In this document: piece by piece, positions 60,929-64,000 of the stretch | How the letters are laid out: each line of letters starts with the position of its first letter | How positions within the stretch are numbered: position 1 is the stretch's first letter | Source of the DNA: Chrysomallon squamiferum | Taxonomy: Eukaryota; Mollusca; Gastropoda; Neomphalida; Peltospiridae | NCBI GenBank assembly: GCA_012295275.1 | Contig: CM022676.1 | Span: 17,057,771-17,121,770, forward strand | Reading direction: 5' to 3' | Length of the DNA: 64,000 nt | The notes under the pieces: model-generated | Seen by the model: only the letters and a program-made list of their open reading frames with translations | What the model was told of the DNA's origin: nothing | The model's database searches: none | Made by a program: the position numbers and the translations under genes

Positions 60929-62133
60929 TATACATATATGTATATATGTGTGTGTGTGTGTGTGTATATGTGTGTGTGTATGTTTCTATATGTATTTGAA
61001 TATATGTGATTTAAAATACACTTAGAAAGGATCAAAGCATACGTTTCTGCTCTGTTAACAATGATTAAAATCCAAACATTTACTACAAAAAGAAATCACA
61101 ATTTCAAAAATAGAACTGTTCATGATAATAACAGTTATTATTTAGTGGGCGTGTTATATAGGGTATGTAACAGACTGGTATCAGGTATGTGTATTATTGT
61201 AAAATATGAGTGTAATGAGTGGAAATTTCTCAAAACCCGCGGTGCACGAGGAAATGTACCAGATTTATTGTTGTTTTATTAACCATTTCTATTTCTATAT
61301 ATGTAGGTAAAGCTATAAAATAAATTATTTTCAAATTCTTCTTAGGTGGGAAATTAAGCAACGATGTTAGAGGCAGGCGCCCACTGGCGGGAAACTGCCA
61401 ATATATTACGGAACACGGACAATGGAATTTAAACAGAAAGTTTTTACAAAAGTAACCGAATTAACGTGTTTTGTTTCGTAAGAAGAAATTACATTGAGGT
61501 ACTGTTATCTTTTCTTTCTTTCTTTTCGCTTAATTTTAGATCTTAGGTTTTTTCAGCTTTATGTTTTTTTTTTCCTATTTTGTTTTTTATATATTTTAAT
61601 ATTTTTGTTTCGTCTTAGTAACAGTATTGTTTTTTCATACATTATTTTTAACTGTGTCTTCCTTTCTTCGTTCTTCTGTCGTTCTCAAAAATTCAGGTTG
61701 AGGATACTCTACCCGAAATCCATGTGACCTGAAGTTCTGAATATTCCGGATATGAGAATAGAACCAGAGAAAAGGATTTAAATCAAAACACAGATTAAGT
61801 TTAATGTTCATAAACAGCAAAAACAGAGAGTTCTCGGGGTATTTTATATGTAATAAAGATTGTGTGAACTAAACCAGCTGAGAACTTTGAGTTTCAACAT
61901 TTCGTTTAATCGTCTAAAGTTCAAGATTTCAGAATTTCAGAGAACTGATTCTCAAAATGTAAATATAATTTGCTGTTTAGTTCCTGTGAATACTGAAAAT
62001 CTGTTCTTTTTTATTTGTGTGTGTTTTTTTTTTTTTTTAATTACTTCTTAAATATTCATTTATGTAACGATTTATTTGAATGATTTCATGTTTTGTATGT
62101 ATGTATGCCCATATGTATTTTATTTAATTACAG
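60051..62133. other. Shared intergenic region, Ig receptor B / CBM14 copy 3
   Basis: About 2.1 kb between divergent start codons. TA/GT arrays at 60776-60990, poly-T at 62024-62037. Conserved relative to module A except for microsatellite lengths. Confidence 0.5.
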
Positions 62134-62212
62134 ATGGCTCGTTCAGCAGTGTTTGTTGTTGCCATAGTAACAGTTTCTATTTCATCTTGCTGGAGTCAAA
62201 CGCCATTTAAAT
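62134..62212 (+). pseudogene. CBM14 copy 3, signal-peptide exon
   Basis: 79 nt after acceptor ttaattacag. MARSAVFVVAIVTVSISSCW, donor GTAAGTA. Intact as an exon. Confidence 0.75.
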
Positions 62213-62547
62213 GTAAGTACTTGATCAACTCACGTTTTCTAATCTCCTGTTTCTTTATTTATTTATTTTTATAATTTAGTACAAAATGTCAAAAACGCAC
62301 CCACCCAGTTATGTTATACCCACCCATCTACAGAAGCGCGCGCACACACGGTCGCAAGCATATACTTAGGTTATATATTTAAAATAATAAATCTTCACAG
62401 ATTATCCATTATTTAAATTGTTTATCTGTTGTTGTTTTGTTTGTTTGTTTGTTTGTTTGTTGATGTGTCGTTTGTTCTTTTTTATTATTATTTTTATTTA
62501 TCTGTTGTTTGTTTGTTTATTTATTTTATTTATCTGTTGTTTTGGTT

Positions 62548-62746
62548 TGAACAACACGTGCTCGCGACGTTCTGACTGCATGATCGGCGCTAACACGCAA
62601 CATCCCGACTGCACCGACTGCACCCCGTTTGTCGTTTGCTTCAAAGGAAACTACGCTGTCGTCAGCTGTCCTGCGACTTCTCTTGACGACGTTTACTACG
62701 ACGTCACCACCGGCAGATGTGTCAGCAAGGAGAAGGCAAACTGTGG
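62548..62746 (+). pseudogene. CBM14 copy 3, exon 2, acceptor lost
   Basis: 199 nt homologous to 20660-20858. Coding content is open and cysteines are kept, but the two bases before it are TT instead of AG. Confidence 0.75.
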
Positions 62747-62940
62747 GTGAGTCATTACTGTACTGACTTTTTAATTAATTTCTCTGTAAACATAAAAGTT
62801 TATTGTTTACATTTTCGTTGTTGTTGTTGTTGTTGTTGTTGAAGTAGTCGTTTTAGTGTTTATTGCTGTTGTAAGAAAATAGAGGCATCACAGAAATCAC
62901 AAAATAGGTTGTATGCTAAACTTTTTATTTCGTCTCTTAG

Positions 62941-64000
62941 GACACAGACAGATGCAGAGAAGATGATTTCTGCAGATCTGAGAAAAGCGAAGAAATCTTC
63001 GATAACTCTACCTGATGGATCCGAATACAAGTTCTCCTACTTTTCCCCGGACCAGTCCATTCAACCTTTGGAAAGTAAGGCGAATGAAAATGACGTCACA
63101 ACAAATGAAGGTATCAATAATGAAAATTATATTACAAATAACTCGATAAATATCAGAATGACATCACCAATAGTTCGACTGAAAGTGATGTCACGAGCTA
63201 CAAGAATGAAAATGACGTCACAAGTAGCCCCACTCAAAATGATGTCACGAGTAGCCTTAATGAAAATGACTCCACAAACAACTTAAATGATGATTACGTC
63301 ACAAGTAAGCCGACTGAAAAATCCTCAGGTTACGATAAGGTAAATGACGTCAGAGGTAAACAGAACGAAAAAGAAATACCCACTAACCAGAATAAAAATA
63401 ATGATATAAATACTCCACACTAAAATGACGACACCAATAGCTACAGTACATATGACGTCACTGACAGTCCGATTAGAAGTAGTACGACTTCATCCAGCAC
63501 AACTCCGCCTCGACGTGAGATCAACCCAGCCTCCATGCTGACTTCTGACATAAACAATTACTTTGATAACTTACAAGAGAAACAGTTTTCTTTTCCTCGT
63601 TTTGACAGCGCTCAGCCAATCAAGTTTGAGACGTTTTCTCAGCATCGTGTACCGCTTTACTTTGGCGGGAAACCGGTTGGTTTTAACTACAAGGATAATG
63701 ACGACCTGATGTCCGCTATAAAACTTCCCAGCAAAGACGTCAGTCACAACGATCTGAACGACATGCATAAGCAATTGAGTGAAGATTTGTTGTCGATGGG
63801 ACACCCTTTCGTAAAATATTTTTTTCAATTTCCAAGAGAGTCAGCAATCAATTTCAGAATTCGAACATCTAGAAATGAATTCTCAGATACCCGGTCAAGT
63901 TCCTTTCGATTTAGATGAAGCTATGCCAGAGCATGTGGTTCTTTACAACAACGACAACAGCACCGATTCATCAAGTAATGGAAATGCAGTCAGTACATCC
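62941..64000 (+). pseudogene. CBM14 copy 3, last exon, frameshifted
   Basis: Acceptor cgtctcttag. Starts TQTDAEKMISADLRKAKK. Broken as described for the gene. The second CBM14 domain is beyond the window. Confidence 0.8.

Larger units (their letters stand above)
45783..64000. repeat. Segmental duplication, module B
   Basis: Second copy of module A, colinear from the first base after the gap to the window end. It holds a LINE relic, minisatellite, Ig receptor B and CBM14 copy 3. Confidence 0.9.
62134..64000 (+). pseudogene. CBM14 copy 3 (broken, continues past window)
   Basis: Exons at 62134-62212 (signal peptide, intact), 62548-62746 (CBM14 domain 1, all eight cysteines) and from 62941 (last exon). 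Lesions: the exon 2 acceptor AG is replaced by TT. In the last exon about 7 bases are lost near 63150 (frameshift), a CAA has become TAA at 63421, and there is an indel near 63815. The last-exon acceptor (ctcttag) is intact here, unlike copy 2. After about 63890 the sequence departs from copies 1 and 2 with an extra open stretch (VPFDLDEAMPEHVVLYNNDN), so it may represent a longer variant. No working protein is expected. Confidence 0.8.

Overview
The window is eukaryotic, AT-rich, intron-bearing DNA full of microsatellites and decayed transposons. Chitin-binding type-2 (CBM14) secreted proteins, a two-Ig-domain transmembrane receptor, a molluscan-looking non-LTR retrotransposon and tRNA-derived SINEs suggest a lophotrochozoan, most likely a mollusc (perhaps a gastropod). 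That assignment is an inference from gene and repeat style, not a database match. There are no rRNA genes, functional tRNA genes or CRISPR arrays.

The layout is dominated by a segmental duplication. Module A (about 2703-22567) and module B (about 45783 to the window end) are colinear and differ by a few percent plus microsatellite length changes. Each holds, from left to right, a dead LINE, a 26-bp minisatellite, an Ig-receptor gene on the minus strand, and a CBM14 gene on the plus strand. The two genes are head to head with about 2.1-2.4 kb between their start codons. The end of a further CBM14 copy lies at 1-1153.

The Ig receptor was assembled here from spliced exons that the long-ORF view misses: signal peptide, Ig1, Ig2, Thr-rich stalk, TM segment and three short cytoplasmic exons carrying YENL and YEVF. 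The boundaries between extracellular exons are all phase 1. Copy B (51988-60050) can be spliced to an open frame of 376 codons plus stop. Copy A (9034-17571) is broken in Ig2. Both copies also carry an extra Ig-like exon between stalk and TM that is dead, with two shared in-frame TGA codons. A third signal-peptide exon of the family, without recognisable downstream exons, sits at 28810-28876.

The CBM14 gene has a signal-peptide exon, a first CBM14 exon, and a long last exon with a low-complexity Asn/Asp/Thr region and a second CBM14 domain. Each copy has a different fate. Copy 1 is clean in the part visible. Copy 2 has an intact frame but a lost splice acceptor. Copy 3 has a lost acceptor, frameshifts and a stop.

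Between the modules (22.6-45.6 kb) lies unrelated accessory DNA: a minisatellite, an internally deleted mariner, relics of the Ig locus, a decayed DDE transposase, a PCSK7-like proprotein convertase pseudogene, a 2.8-kb satellite of about 40-bp units, a TA-flanked MITE, a SINE, a parvovirus-like endogenous rep/NS1 relic, a large fold-back element with tRNA-like promoter boxes, and a TAG-rich satellite that runs into a 200-N assembly gap. The gap lies exactly at the start of module B, so a haplotype (false) duplication must be considered for B.
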